Part shown: one piece after another, positions 1 to 8,225 of the stretch
Layout: every line of letters starts with the position of its first letter
Numbering within the stretch: position 1 is the stretch's first letter
Assembly (NCBI GenBank): GCA_013824385.1
Contig: PNNU01000012.1
Location: forward strand, 1 to 19,740
Direction: 5' to 3'
DNA length: 19,740 nucleotides
From: Anaerolinea sp.
GTDB lineage: Bacteria; Chloroflexota; Anaerolineae; Anaerolineales; Anaerolineaceae
Notes under the pieces: generated by a model
What the model was told of the DNA's origin: nothing
What the model saw: only the letters and a program-made list of their open reading frames with translations
Databases searched by the model: none
Made by a program: the position numbers and the translations under genes

Positions 1-1346
1 AGATTTACATAGAGCCCTCCTTTTTTGAATGAAGAACCAAGGTGCGAAAGGATGTACAAACAATCCCCATCAAGTGCGTAAATATATCCAGGGATAGAGG
101 TAAGAATGCGAGCTAAATTAGGTGGACAGCAAGCCACACTGAACCACTTCTGTCTTTGAGTTTTTACATGTGACAGCATGGGGTTGTGAGCAATGGTATG
201 CGGTACCACCTCAAGTGGATTAACATAGAAAAAGTGATGGCCATCCCGCCCCATGCCAGAAAGAACCGTGTTGTATAACGCCTGTTCCCAAATGTCATAG
301 TTTGATTTCTTGCCGTTCAACAGCCACATTCTGGAGGAGAACAACATCAATCCGATCGAAGCACAGGTTTCGGCATATGCGCTGTCTGCAGGCAGATCGA
401 AATCACTGGTGAAGCGTTCGCCTAATTTTGCCGCTCCCACACCACCGGTGACATACATTTGGCGGGAGGTCGTGTTTTCATACAACCTTTCACATGCCTT
501 CTCAAGTTCGACATCATTGGTCAGCCGCGCATAATCTGCCATGGCGCAGTATAAATACATGGCCCTTACGGCATGACCTGAAGCGCAACATTGCTCACGT
601 ACCGGCGCCTGTGACTGAAAATAATCTGCCTTGAAATGGACCATGTCTTTAAAAATAAAAGTATGACCTTTTTTTTTGCATTCTTCAGCAAAAATATTTT
701 CACCCACACCGCGTTCATTGAGAAAATATCCAGCGAGGTCTAGATATTTTTTTTCTTTGGTGACTTCATAGAGGCGGATTAATGCCAGCTCAATTTCTGG
801 ATGTCCTGGATAACCACGCTGCTTGTCTTTGCCAAATGTCGAATTGATTAAATCAGCAAATCGCCGGCTGATATTTAGTAATCTGTCTTTACCAGTGGCT
901 TTGTAATATGCTACTGCCGCTTCGATCAGATGTCCGGCACAATACAACTCGTGGCCTTCCATAAGATTCGTCCAGCGCTTGTCTGGTGCGACCACCGTAA
1001 AATAGGTATTTATATATCCGTCTGGCTGCTGCGTACCTTCGATAAGTTCAATCGAATAATCACACAGCTTTTCAAGCTCAACATTCTTTTCTACAGTAAG
1101 ACAATAAGAAACAGCTTCAATCCATTTATATAGATCTGTATCTAAAAACACCACACCATAATAGTCTTCATCGGACGTACCCGCGGCCACCTTGAAATTT
1201 TCGATACAGTGGCTTTTTTCCGCGTTCTCAATATGATCATTTAATATTTCCCACATATACGGCAGAACAACATCTCGCACAAGAGCGAATTGTCTTGACC
1301 ACATGGGATCATTTAACTTGACTTCAGCAACCGGAACGAATTCCAT
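1..1346 (-). CDS. GH127 (DUF1680) beta-L-arabinofuranosidase, C-terminus cut by window edge
   Basis: I translated 448 codons on the minus strand without a stop; the gene runs off the left edge. Family members are usually about 600-660 residues, so roughly the last third is missing. They release beta-L-arabinofuranose, using a zinc-bound cysteine nucleophile. The zinc/catalytic set known from Bifidobacterium HypBA1 (Glu338, Cys340, Cys417, Cys418) is matched by E326, C328, C406 and C407 (ETCASIG and ACCPPN motifs), and its proposed acid/base Glu322 by E310. The ATG at 1346 is preceded by AGGAG at 1356-1360. The N-terminus has no signal peptide, so the enzyme is probably cytoplasmic and acts on imported oligosaccharides. 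It is divergent from a LacI-family gene, and two LacI-type operators lie upstream. Other specificities within GH127 (for example aceric acid hydrolase) cannot be excluded. Confidence 0.93.
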   Translation of the reverse strand, partial: MEFVPVAEVKLNDPMWSRQFALVRDVVLPYMWEILNDHIENAEKSHCIENFKVAAGTSDEDYYGVVFLDTDLYKWIEAVSYCLTVEKNVELEKLCDYSIELIEGTQQPDGYINTYFTVVAPDKRWTNLMEGHELYCAGHLIEAAVAYYKATGKDRLLNISRRFADLINSTFGKDKQRGYPGHPEIELALIRLYEVTKEKKYLDLAGYFLNERGVGENIFAEECKKKGHTFIFKDMVHFKADYFQSQAPVREQCCASGHAVRAMYLYCAMADYARLTNDVELEKACERLYENTTSRQMYVTGGVGAAKLGERFTSDFDLPADSAYAETCASIGLMLFSSRMWLLNGKKSNYDIWEQALYNTVLSGMGRDGHHFFYVNPLEVVPHTIAHNPMLSHVKTQRQKWFSVACCPPNLARILTSIPGYIYALDGDCLYILSHLGSSFKKGGLYVN

Positions 1347-1371
1347 TAGAAAAAACTCCTAACTTGTACAA

Positions 1372-1387
1372 GGTTAATCGTTTAACT
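1372..1387. promoter_or_regulatory. LacI-type operator O1 upstream of GH127
   Basis: GGTTAATCGTTTAACT is a near-perfect palindrome around a central CG, the typical form of LacI/GalR-family operators. It lies 26 bp upstream of the GH127 ATG, where bound repressor would block transcription. It differs from O2 only in the last base. The adjacent divergent LacI-family protein is the obvious ligand, by inference. Confidence 0.75.
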
Positions 1388-1443
1388 ATTCAATTAAAAA
1401 AAATATCCATTACTGCTATTGATTGATCTCTAGTGAGGTATGT

Positions 1444-1459
1444 GGTTAATCGTTTAACC
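1444..1459. promoter_or_regulatory. LacI-type operator O2 upstream of GH127
   Basis: GGTTAATCGTTTAACC has perfect 6-bp outer arms (GGTTAA/TTAACC) and a central CG. It starts exactly 72 bp from O1, close to seven helical turns, which would suit one tetramer or two dimers binding on the same face with a DNA loop. Confidence 0.77.
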
Positions 1460-1627
1460 GAAATTCATTGAAATTATAGAAGAATTCGAAAGCAATGTCA
1501 ATACCCAATTTTTTATGACTTCTTTATCTTTATTATTTTCTCCGGAAATCACCGATTACTGGTGTTTAACAAGCATTGATTGAATATAATAAAACAACAA
1601 GGTATAAATACATGGACGAAATCAATT

Positions 1628-1647
1628 TCCTACAGTAAAGTGTAGGA
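1628..1647. promoter_or_regulatory. Inverted repeat in the lacI-type promoter
   Basis: TCCTACA-gtaaag-TGTAGGA is a perfect 7-bp inverted repeat with a 6-bp spacer. It ends 5 bp before the TATAAT at 1653-1658, so it covers where a -35 box would be. It is unrelated to the O1/O2 operators, so it may bind another regulator or an activator. Confidence 0.45.
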
Positions 1648-1652
1648 GTGTT

Positions 1653-1658
1653 TATAAT
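1653..1658 (+). promoter_or_regulatory. Candidate -10 box for the LacI-family regulator
   Basis: A consensus TATAAT lies 25 bp before the regulator's start codon. No good -35 is found at 16-18 bp spacing, so the promoter may need an activator at the overlapping inverted repeat. Confidence 0.4.
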
Positions 1659-1683
1659 CATATTTAAACAGAGGGAATGAAAA

Positions 1684-2724
1684 ATGACCACTTTAAAAGA
1701 TATCGCAAAATTAGCTGGCGTATCGATTGCCTCTGTTTCTTATGTCATCAATGGCAACAAACAGCTCAGCGAAGAAACCACCAAACGCATCAATGAGGCC
1801 ATTGCCCAAACCAATTTTGCCCCTCACTCCCTTGCCAAATCGCTGCGTATGGGAAAAACATTAACCATCGGCGTGCTTGTGGAAGACATCCGCGGTATGC
1901 CTATTGCTGACATTGTAAATGGTATTGAAGAAAGCCTCGAAGAACACGGCTATCAAATGATTCTCAGCGATCTACACATGCTTGAAAAACTTTATAACCA
2001 GTATGATCAAATCGTGGATTATCGAACCTACATCAACAACAATGTTCAACGAATGCTGCGCTCCCACGTGGATGGAATTATCTATGTGGGGTTGCACGAC
2101 CGCCACATCGACAACATCATTAATCCAATTGATATTCCGTTTGTGTATGCATATTCTCACGGATCCAAACATGATCACTACGTTTCATACAACAACATTG
2201 ACGGCGCCATGGACGCGGTCAATTACTTGATCAGCCATGGACATCGCGAAATTGCCATCCTTGCCGGCCATCCGGATTCGTTTCCGACTCATCAGCGTAT
2301 GGAAGGCTTCATTACCTCCCTTAACAATGCTGACTTGCCTGTCAGGGATGAATACTTTTTCTATGGTGATTGGGAATATCCATCTGGATATGAACAAATG
2401 AAGAGAATACTTGCACTGCCAAACCGCCCCACTGCAATATTTGTGATGAATGATCTAATGGCAGCAGGCTGTATTAATTCCGCTCAAGAATCCGGTTTAA
2501 AGATCCCTCAGGATCTTTCGATTATTGGCTTTGATAACCGCGAAATTGCCAGCTACCTTCCAGTTCCCTTAACGACTATCCAGGTACCCAACCGGGAAAT
2601 TGGCCACGAAAGTGCGAAAATGCTGCTTTCCCTCACGGAAGGAAACTCCGTGGCTCAAAACGCCATTATTTTACCCTGCACCTTGATTGAACGTGCTTCC
2701 GTTGTTTCGATAACTCATAAATAA
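1684..2724 (+). CDS. LacI/GalR-family transcriptional regulator
   Basis: This 346-residue protein has the usual family length and layout. An N-terminal helix-turn-helix spans about residues 3-23 (LKDIAKLAGVSIASVSYVIN). A hinge follows at about 46-58, with L54 in the position of the minor-groove leucine (AKSLR). From about residue 60 comes a periplasmic-binding-protein-like effector domain, with TIGVLVED at its start and the usual IIGFDNREIASY and PLTTIQVP motifs near the C-terminus. The ATG has a GAGGGA ribosome site at 1671-1676. It probably represses the divergent GH127 gene through the two TTAA-CG-TTAA operators and is released by an arabinose-containing sugar. The effector is inferred from the neighbour only. 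Confidence 0.93.
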   Translation: MTTLKDIAKLAGVSIASVSYVINGNKQLSEETTKRINEAIAQTNFAPHSLAKSLRMGKTLTIGVLVEDIRGMPIADIVNGIEESLEEHGYQMILSDLHMLEKLYNQYDQIVDYRTYINNNVQRMLRSHVDGIIYVGLHDRHIDNIINPIDIPFVYAYSHGSKHDHYVSYNNIDGAMDAVNYLISHGHREIAILAGHPDSFPTHQRMEGFITSLNNADLPVRDEYFFYGDWEYPSGYEQMKRILALPNRPTAIFVMNDLMAAGCINSAQESGLKIPQDLSIIGFDNREIASYLPVPLTTIQVPNREIGHESAKMLLSLTEGNSVAQNAIILPCTLIERASVVSITHK

Positions 2725-2895
2725 TAGAATAAAAAAAGTGCTATCTGAATAATATGATGTACTAAACAGAGCCGCATATTATATATTCTTATCTCTTAAT
2801 AATAAATACCATACAGGTTGAGTACACTTGGATATGGTAATTCAGGTACGAATGGCAATATTAATTATCGAATGTCAACTGTACTCTTGTCTTGA

Positions 2896-2909
2896 AGGGA
2901 ATAATCCCT
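2896..2909. repeat. Short inverted repeat upstream of doxX-type gene
   Basis: AGGGA-ATAA-TCCCT lies 52 bp upstream of the DoxX-type start in a 236-base gap. It has no T-run, so it is not a terminator. It could be an operator or chance. No clear promoter was found in this gap. Confidence 0.25.
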
Positions 2910-2960
2910 CACAGGAAAATGAATTAGTCTTCCTGAAATCATCTACCAGACAGGAGTATT

Positions 2961-3533
2961 ATGAAAAAAGCATTATTTGGCCCGATAAATGTTGAAGATG
3001 CACCTTTCTTCAAAGCACTTTTTAACAGTTCAAAATTCGCGTGGCTATGGTTAATTGTTCGAATTTATGTTGGTTATCAATGGGTGAATGCAAGCCTTCA
3101 TAAGCTTTCATCTCCTGAATGGATGCAGACCGGAGAAGCACTTAAAGGATACTGGATGCGTGCAGTTTCAATGCCTGAAGCTCCTGCAAAGCCCCCGATA
3201 AATTATGAATGGTATCGATCATTCATTCAATCAATGCTCGACAGCCAATCTTATGTCTGGTTCGGTAAATTGATCGCTGTTGGTGAGTTCCTGGTAGGAA
3301 TTGCATTAATCCTAGGTGTTTTCGTCGGTATCGCAGCCTTCTTTAGTGCATTGATGAATTTGAATTTCCTTCTCGCAGGAAGCTTAAGCAGCGGCCCCAT
3401 CCTTCTTGTTCTTGGAATTCTGATCATGTTTGCCTGGAAAGCAGCCGGATATTATGGTTTGAACCGTGCTGTCTTGTATTATGTAGGCACTTTCTGGCAA
3501 CCCGGCAAGTGGTTTCAAAAGAAAATAGCCTAA
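2961..3533 (+). CDS. DoxX-family integral membrane protein
   Basis: This 190-residue protein has four likely membrane helices (about residues 27-46, 100-118, 120-138 and 146-163). The first carries the RIYVGYQWVNASLHKL stretch typical of DoxX/DoxD-type proteins (arginine in helix 1, then a conserved lysine). Named relatives include the small subunit of archaeal thiosulfate:quinone oxidoreductase, but most bacterial members have no proven function, so a redox role is only possible. The start has AGGAG at 2952-2956 with a short 4-base spacer. It is a single gene ending in a terminator shared with the convergent two-component operon. Nothing links it functionally to the neighbouring carbohydrate genes. 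Confidence 0.8.
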   Translation: MKKALFGPINVEDAPFFKALFNSSKFAWLWLIVRIYVGYQWVNASLHKLSSPEWMQTGEALKGYWMRAVSMPEAPAKPPINYEWYRSFIQSMLDSQSYVWFGKLIAVGEFLVGIALILGVFVGIAAFFSALMNLNFLLAGSLSSGPILLVLGILIMFAWKAAGYYGLNRAVLYYVGTFWQPGKWFQKKIA

Positions 3534-3548
3534 ACTCACAATAATTTC

Positions 3549-3579
3549 AAAAAAAGGTGTCCGGTATCGGACACCTTTT
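3549..3579. terminator. Bidirectional intrinsic terminator
   Basis: The 8-bp stem GGTGTCCG/CGGACACC with loop GTAT is flanked by seven A on the left and four T on the right, so it can end transcription both ways. It serves the DoxX-type gene (plus) and the response regulator operon (minus). The regulator's stop codon begins at the next base, 3580-3582. Confidence 0.92.
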
Positions 3580-4236
3580 CTAATCCATATGATCTTTAAG
3601 ATGATGGTTTACCGCGTAAGTTGCTAATTCTATTCGGTTACGCAGATCCAATTTTGAGAGAATATTACTCACATAATTTCGGACGGTTGTTTCAGTAAGG
3701 TTGAGTTTTTCACCAATCTCTTTGTTGGCATCCCCCTCGGCAACCAAAGCTAGAACATCGATTTCGCGTTGCGAGAGATTTTTAAAAGCACTATTTTCCA
3801 TCAATGATTCCAGTTTTTTGAGTCGGGCCACCATTTGCGAAGTGGTATGAGCATCAAATGCGTTATCGCCATTATAAGCAGCTCGAATAGCACGTACAAG
3901 CTCTTCACTCCCCACCTTTTTTAATACGTATCCAGACGCTCCAGCTCGGATTGCCTGCTGCAAGAAACTTTGATTTGCATAAGAAGTTAAAATGACTACT
4001 TTTGTATTGGGAAAATTCGCAGCAATGTCGCGACAAGCTTCAAGTCCACTCTGTCCTGGAAGTTGAATATCCATAATAACCACATCAGGTGCAAAATTCT
4101 TGACCTGAATTAAAGCCTCTTCTGCAGAGTCAGCCTCTGCGACTACCGCCAGATCGGCTTCTTCTGCTAATAAAGAACGCAGGCCGGCTCTCACGACGAG
4201 ATGATCATCAACAACTAATAGTCTGATTCGGTGCAT
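3580..4236 (-). CDS. NarL/FixJ-type response regulator (REC-LuxR)
   Basis: This 218-residue protein has an N-terminal receiver domain with acidic pocket D10-D11, phospho-acceptor D56 (VVIMDIQLPG), T84 and K106 (YVLKK), followed by a LuxR-type helix-turn-helix at about 155-212 (LSQREIDVLALVAEGDANKE). It should bind DNA once phosphorylated by the kinase encoded just upstream. I chose the ATG at 4236: GGAGG lies at 4243-4247 with 6-base spacing, and the protein then begins MHRIRLLVVDDH, as receiver domains do. A longer frame to 4296 adds 20 residues not typical of the family. The start lies inside the kinase gene with a 29-base overlap, which suggests translational coupling. Target genes are unknown. 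Confidence 0.93.
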   Translation of the reverse strand: MHRIRLLVVDDHLVVRAGLRSLLAEEADLAVVAEADSAEEALIQVKNFAPDVVIMDIQLPGQSGLEACRDIAANFPNTKVVILTSYANQSFLQQAIRAGASGYVLKKVGSEELVRAIRAAYNGDNAFDAHTTSQMVARLKKLESLMENSAFKNLSQREIDVLALVAEGDANKEIGEKLNLTETTVRNYVSNILSKLDLRNRIELATYAVNHHLKDHMD

Positions 4237-5629
4237 CAATTTCCTCCATTGGGAGATCCAAGTCCACTGTCGTCCCTTCATGAAGCTTTGTTTCAATTTT
4301 TAATGAACCACCCAACAAACGGGCACGATCACGCATATTTTTCAGCCCAAAACCAGGATCTGCAGAAGGTGCTATGCCCTGTCCAAAATCCTTCACCTGC
4401 AAGTGAAGATGGTTTTTTGAACAAAAAAGCTTAACTTCAGCCTTGTTTGATTTTGAATGTCGAATCACGTTCGATAAAGCTTCACTTACAAATGCAGTAA
4501 AGTGCCTCGTTTGATCTGGGGTTAATGAAGGGATCTTCTTTGTGCTCCAAAAAGTATCTATGATTATATTTTGACGGGCTTCTTCTATTATCGGCTGGAG
4601 TGCACCAATCAAATCGACAGACTCCATAACTGGATTATCTTGTGGTAAAAAAGTCCGAAGCTTTTCAACCGCTTGATCAATTGACAGCATCAATTGATTC
4701 ACCTCTGCGGCATTTTCTTTTACTACATGTTTTGATAGGGTCTGCGCCATCAATCCTGATGCATAAACTTGTTGCAATGCACCGTCATGCAAATCTCGTG
4801 CGATCCGTTCGCGCTCAGTGGCAATCACCTGTCCTATTTCCATTTGGTGAATAACACGTTCGGTTTCAATATTAAATACTTTCAATGCTCGCCACATGGC
4901 AAACAAGAGAGCTAAACCAGCTATTGCTCTAAACACAAAAGGAGGCAGAATTATTAAAGCTGTGAAAGTATCAGAATTCACGATTGACGCTGGGAAAAAT
5001 GACCCTTTTGGAACGCTCGCTCCTTCTATTATCCCGTAAAAAGCCAGAGCACAAGCCGAAGTAATCAGCATTTTGCTGATTTGTGGTAATTTCATTGGTT
5101 TGATTTGGATCTTTACCTGTCTCACCAATCCAATTGATGAAAATAAACATGCAGGGATACACAACAGGTAACGAGAAATCGTATTGGCAAAAGCATGCCA
5201 GACTTCAAGGTTATTGATAAAAACAAAACCTGCACCAAAAGGTCCTACCAACCAAATAATAAATATAATACAGGGTAAAAATCTAATCCATCGCCAGTTT
5301 GTCGAATATGGACGAAGTAATTCAACACCAAATTGAAACAATGAACCAAATGATAGGGCCAAAACAAATAGGTGAATACTGTCTAAAATTGATTCAAACG
5401 CCAGCCCGTGGGTCGCAACCTGAATCGGGATGAAAATATCTCCCCACTCATATAACCCATGTAAAATTCCAAAACCTGCCAACCAGGGAAGACTACGAGC
5501 CAAATTTAGACGAGAATGTTGACGGGTCTGAAACAAAACAGAAATACCCATAATAAAGAATACTTGTCCATAAAAGAATTGGAACAATGGGCTGTTTGCG
5601 GCAAACCAATTATTAATTACCTCAACCAC
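4208..5629 (-). CDS. Membrane-bound sensor histidine kinase (HisKA_3/HATPase_c)
   Basis: This 473-residue kinase has an N-terminal sensor of about seven membrane helices (roughly residues 15-250, little soluble part). It then has a HisKA_3 dimerisation domain with phospho-accepting H281 in ERERIARDLHDGALQQ, and a C-terminal ATPase domain with N387 (N-box EALSNVIRHS), D414 in DFGQG and G426-F-G-L. It is the NarX/DesK-like class that pairs with NarL-type regulators, and its partner follows with overlap. The start is GTG at 5629, with GAGAGG at 5635-5640 and 5-base spacing. The multi-helix sensor suggests a membrane, lipid or small hydrophobic cue; the signal is unknown. Confidence 0.92.
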   Translation of the reverse strand: MVEVINNWFAANSPLFQFFYGQVFFIMGISVLFQTRQHSRLNLARSLPWLAGFGILHGLYEWGDIFIPIQVATHGLAFESILDSIHLFVLALSFGSLFQFGVELLRPYSTNWRWIRFLPCIIFIIWLVGPFGAGFVFINNLEVWHAFANTISRYLLCIPACLFSSIGLVRQVKIQIKPMKLPQISKMLITSACALAFYGIIEGASVPKGSFFPASIVNSDTFTALIILPPFVFRAIAGLALLFAMWRALKVFNIETERVIHQMEIGQVIATERERIARDLHDGALQQVYASGLMAQTLSKHVVKENAAEVNQLMLSIDQAVEKLRTFLPQDNPVMESVDLIGALQPIIEEARQNIIIDTFWSTKKIPSLTPDQTRHFTAFVSEALSNVIRHSKSNKAEVKLFCSKNHLHLQVKDFGQGIAPSADPGFGLKNMRDRARLLGGSLKIETKLHEGTTVDLDLPMEEIDAPNQTISC

Positions 5630-5723
5630 TTTTACCTCTCATGCCTGACCCGTCATACTTATATAACTAATTCTATCAGTTTTATGCACAATGAAATTAA
5701 AAATATATCTCCACTCAAAAGTC

Positions 5724-5753
5724 AAAAAAACCTCTCATAGAAAAATTGAGAGG
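5724..5753 (-). terminator. Intrinsic terminator of the hypE-hypD operon
   Basis: Read on the minus strand, the 7-bp stem CCTCTCA/TGAGAGG (loop of 9) is followed by seven T (5724-5730). It lies 50 bases beyond the hypD stop and upstream of the kinase operon, isolating the two units. Confidence 0.88.
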
Positions 5754-5803
5754 TAAGAAATTTTATAACAAAAAACTTCGAGAGAAAGAGATAATTACTT
5801 ATT

Positions 5804-8188
5804 TTAAAATCCGTCAAAAGCAGTGCGTGTGATGATCTCATCCTGTAGTTGTTTGCTGAGGTCGCAGAAGTAATCACTGTAACCAGCTACCCTCACTATC
5901 AGGCTTCGATACTGTTCAGGGTTGGCTTGGGCTGCTTTCAGCGTTTCGGCATCCACCACATTAAACTGGATGTGATGACCATCCAGATTAAAGTATCCTC
6001 GCACCAGTTGCACCAATCCATTCAGTCCTTCTTCACTATCCAGCACCTGGGGGGTGAATTTCTGGTTGAGCAGTGTTCCCCCGGTGCGCACCTGGTCCAT
6101 TTTTGCGACAGAACGTACCACTGCGGTCGGTCCGTGTTGGTCGGCGCCTTGAACAGGTGAGACACCTTCAGAGAGTGGCTTGCCCGCAAAACGTCCGTCA
6201 GGAAGCGCCCCGGTTACTGAACCAAAATAAATATGACAGGTGGTGGGCAGCATGTTGATGTGATACTCGCCGCCCTTGGTATTGCGGCGCCCATCCACCG
6301 CATTGAAGTAAGATTCAAAGACGCGCACCATTAGGTCATCCACAGAGTCATCATCATTGCCGTATTTCGGGGTGCGGTTCAAGAGCAATTGCCGGGATCG
6401 TTCAGCACCTTCAAAATTGGTATCCAACAATTTGAGCAACTCATCCATACTGAATGTTTTTTGTTCAAAAACGTGCACTTTGATCGCAGCCAACGCATCC
6501 GCCATGCTGCCAATACCCACGCCCTGGATGTAGCTGGTGTTGTAGCGCGCGCCGCCGTTGTGGTAATCCTTGCCTGTACTGATGCAGTCATCCGTCAAAA
6601 GGGATAGAAATGGCGCAGGCATGTAGTTGGCATACAAGCGCTCGATCACCTGGTTGCCGCGCACCTTAATATCAATAAAATGCAGCAACTGCTGTTCAAA
6701 AGCACTGAATAGTTGGTCAAAGTTTAAAAATTTTGTCGCATCCCCTGTCTTCAATCCCAATTGTTTGCCGGTGCGAGGGTCAAGTCCATTATGCAGGGTC
6801 AATTCCAACACTTTTGGAAGGTTGAAATACCCGGTCAGGTTGTAGTTTTCCTTGCCAAAGGCACCGACTTCTACACAACCGGAAGAACCGCCGCAGCGTG
6901 CATCCACCAGGGACTTGCCCGCGCGCATCAATTCCTGGGCGATTAAATCGGCGTTGAAAATGGAAGGCTGCCCAAACCCGGTGCGGATAATTTTAGCAGC
7001 CCGCTTGATAAAGCGGTCAGGGTTTTTCTTGCTAACCTGGATTGAAGAGGAAGGCTGCAGTAGTCGCATATCCTCTATGACTTCCAGCAGCAGGTAAGAA
7101 ACTTCATTAACACCATCTGAACCATCGGGACGCAGACCGCCAACGTTGATCTGGGCAAAATCGGTATAGGTGCCGCTTTCAGCAGCGGTCACCCCTACTT
7201 TAGGCGGCGCCGGCTGGTTGTTGAACTTGATCCAGAAGCAGCACAATAGTTCTTTTGCGGCATCCCTCGTCAATGAGCCGTCCGCCAACCCCTGCTCATA
7301 GAACGGCAGCAGATGCTGGTCGAGACGGCCCGGGCAGTAAGAATCCCATGTGTTGAGTTCGGTGGTCACCCCAAGATGCACAAACCAATAATATTGCAAC
7401 GCTTCATGGAAGTTCCGCGGCTTATGAGCGGGGATATGCGCACAATCCTCGGCGATTTTTTCGAGTTCAGCTTTGCGGACCGGATCGGATTCCTTTTGAG
7501 ACTGTTCAAGCGCCAACGTACTGAAACGTTCTGCAAAGCGGATGAGCGCGCCAGCTGTGATGCGCATGGCTTTGAGTTCTTCCTGTTTATCGTAAGCTTC
7601 GGGGTCGTTTAAGTAATCAAGCTTCGCCAGGCTGGCATCGATTCTGTTTTGAAAGTCGAGCATTCCGTTGTGATAGATCTTGTCATCCAACACTGTGTGA
7701 CCCGGCGCGCGCTGCTCCATGAACTCGGTGAATATCCCCGCGTCGTAAGCATCCTTCCACTCATGCGTCATTTGAGCAAAGAGCAGATCGCGGATGGATT
7801 TTCCTTGCCAGAAGGGAATCACCCTGTCTTCGTAAGCCTTGCGCGTCGCCGCGGAGACTTTGAACGAGGTCAACGGACGGGTGTTCAAGATATCCAAATC
7901 TTCAAGGGTATGGCAGCACAACTCAGGGAAAGAAGGCGCGGCTTTGGGCCTGTCGCCTTTTTCACCCACAATGAGTTCACCGTTAAAAATGGCAATATGC
8001 TTGTGTTCGAGTAACCAGGCAAATGACAGGGCACGCCGCACCGGCACTGACATGATCTCCAATTTTTGTGAATAAAAATAAGTCAGCAGTTCCGCGCGTT
8101 CGCTGGAAAGGGTTTCAACTGCATCCAATGATTGTTGTCTCAGCCGATTGACCCGTTCGGTCAGGTTTAGGTTTTGAGTGTATGCCAT
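5804..8188 (-). CDS. hypD: Glycyl radical enzyme, trans-4-hydroxy-L-proline dehydratase type
   Basis: This 794-residue glycyl radical enzyme has the catalytic C438 and E440 in GGSSGCVEVGAFGKE and the radical G769 in VRVAGYSD. These sit a constant four residues after C434, E436 and G765 of Clostridioides difficile HypD (789 residues), and long stretches such as NNQPAPPKVG, EFMEQRAPGHTV, QGVGIG and MLPTTCHIYFG agree with HypD as I recall it. HypD removes water from trans-4-hydroxy-L-proline to give pyrroline-5-carboxylate, which ProC reduces to proline. No proC is in this window. The start has AGGAGG with 4-base spacing. It follows its activase by 37 bases and ends in a strong terminator. Other GRE dehydratases (glycerol, choline, D-hydroxyproline) are less likely; substrate remains unproven. 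Confidence 0.87.
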   Translation of the reverse strand: MAYTQNLNLTERVNRLRQQSLDAVETLSSERAELLTYFYSQKLEIMSVPVRRALSFAWLLEHKHIAIFNGELIVGEKGDRPKAAPSFPELCCHTLEDLDILNTRPLTSFKVSAATRKAYEDRVIPFWQGKSIRDLLFAQMTHEWKDAYDAGIFTEFMEQRAPGHTVLDDKIYHNGMLDFQNRIDASLAKLDYLNDPEAYDKQEELKAMRITAGALIRFAERFSTLALEQSQKESDPVRKAELEKIAEDCAHIPAHKPRNFHEALQYYWFVHLGVTTELNTWDSYCPGRLDQHLLPFYEQGLADGSLTRDAAKELLCCFWIKFNNQPAPPKVGVTAAESGTYTDFAQINVGGLRPDGSDGVNEVSYLLLEVIEDMRLLQPSSSIQVSKKNPDRFIKRAAKIIRTGFGQPSIFNADLIAQELMRAGKSLVDARCGGSSGCVEVGAFGKENYNLTGYFNLPKVLELTLHNGLDPRTGKQLGLKTGDATKFLNFDQLFSAFEQQLLHFIDIKVRGNQVIERLYANYMPAPFLSLLTDDCISTGKDYHNGGARYNTSYIQGVGIGSMADALAAIKVHVFEQKTFSMDELLKLLDTNFEGAERSRQLLLNRTPKYGNDDDSVDDLMVRVFESYFNAVDGRRNTKGGEYHINMLPTTCHIYFGSVTGALPDGRFAGKPLSEGVSPVQGADQHGPTAVVRSVAKMDQVRTGGTLLNQKFTPQVLDSEEGLNGLVQLVRGYFNLDGHHIQFNVVDAETLKAAQANPEQYRSLIVRVAGYSDYFCDLSKQLQDEIITRTAFDGF

Positions 8189-8199
8189 CGTTCCTCCTG

Positions 8200-8223
8200 A
8201 ATACCCTTATCCATCAAGGTATT
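8200..8223 (-). other. Intercistronic stem-loop between hypE and hypD
   Basis: AATACC/GGTATT arms with a bulged C and two further pairs enclose a 7-base loop, filling most of the hypE-hypD gap just before the hypD ribosome site. There is no T-run, so it is not a terminator. It may act as an RNA processing or stability element that favours hypD over hypE. Confidence 0.4.
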
Positions 8224-8225
8224 GA

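Larger units (their letters stand above)
1347..1683. promoter_or_regulatory. Divergent regulatory region between GH127 and lacI-type gene
   Basis: This 337-base AT-rich gap holds no convincing gene. It contains two LacI-type operators nearer the GH127 gene, and a 7-bp inverted repeat with a TATAAT box nearer the regulator gene. A second TATAAT lies at 1585-1590 without a good -35. No clear promoter for GH127 could be fixed: a TTGAAT (1388-1393, minus) with 17-bp spacing to TGTACA would place O1 exactly between the boxes, but would leave almost no leader before the ribosome site. Confidence 0.7.

Noticed and set aside
2749..2782. ATAATATG/CATATTAT inverted repeat after the lacI-type gene as a terminator
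   Set aside because: All but one pair are A-T, the loop is 18 bases and there is no T-run.
2820..2886. GAGTACA...TGTACTC inverted repeat upstream of the DoxX gene
   Set aside because: The 7-bp arms are 53 bases apart in AT-rich DNA with no flanking extension; chance is likely.
4237..4296. N-terminal extension of the response regulator to an upstream ATG
   Set aside because: GGAGG precedes the inner ATG at ideal distance, and receiver domains start at MHRIRLLVVDDH.
7649..8014. 121-codon plus-strand frame inside hypD
   Set aside because: It lies fully antisense to a clear glycyl radical enzyme gene, has no ribosome site and no recognisable motif.
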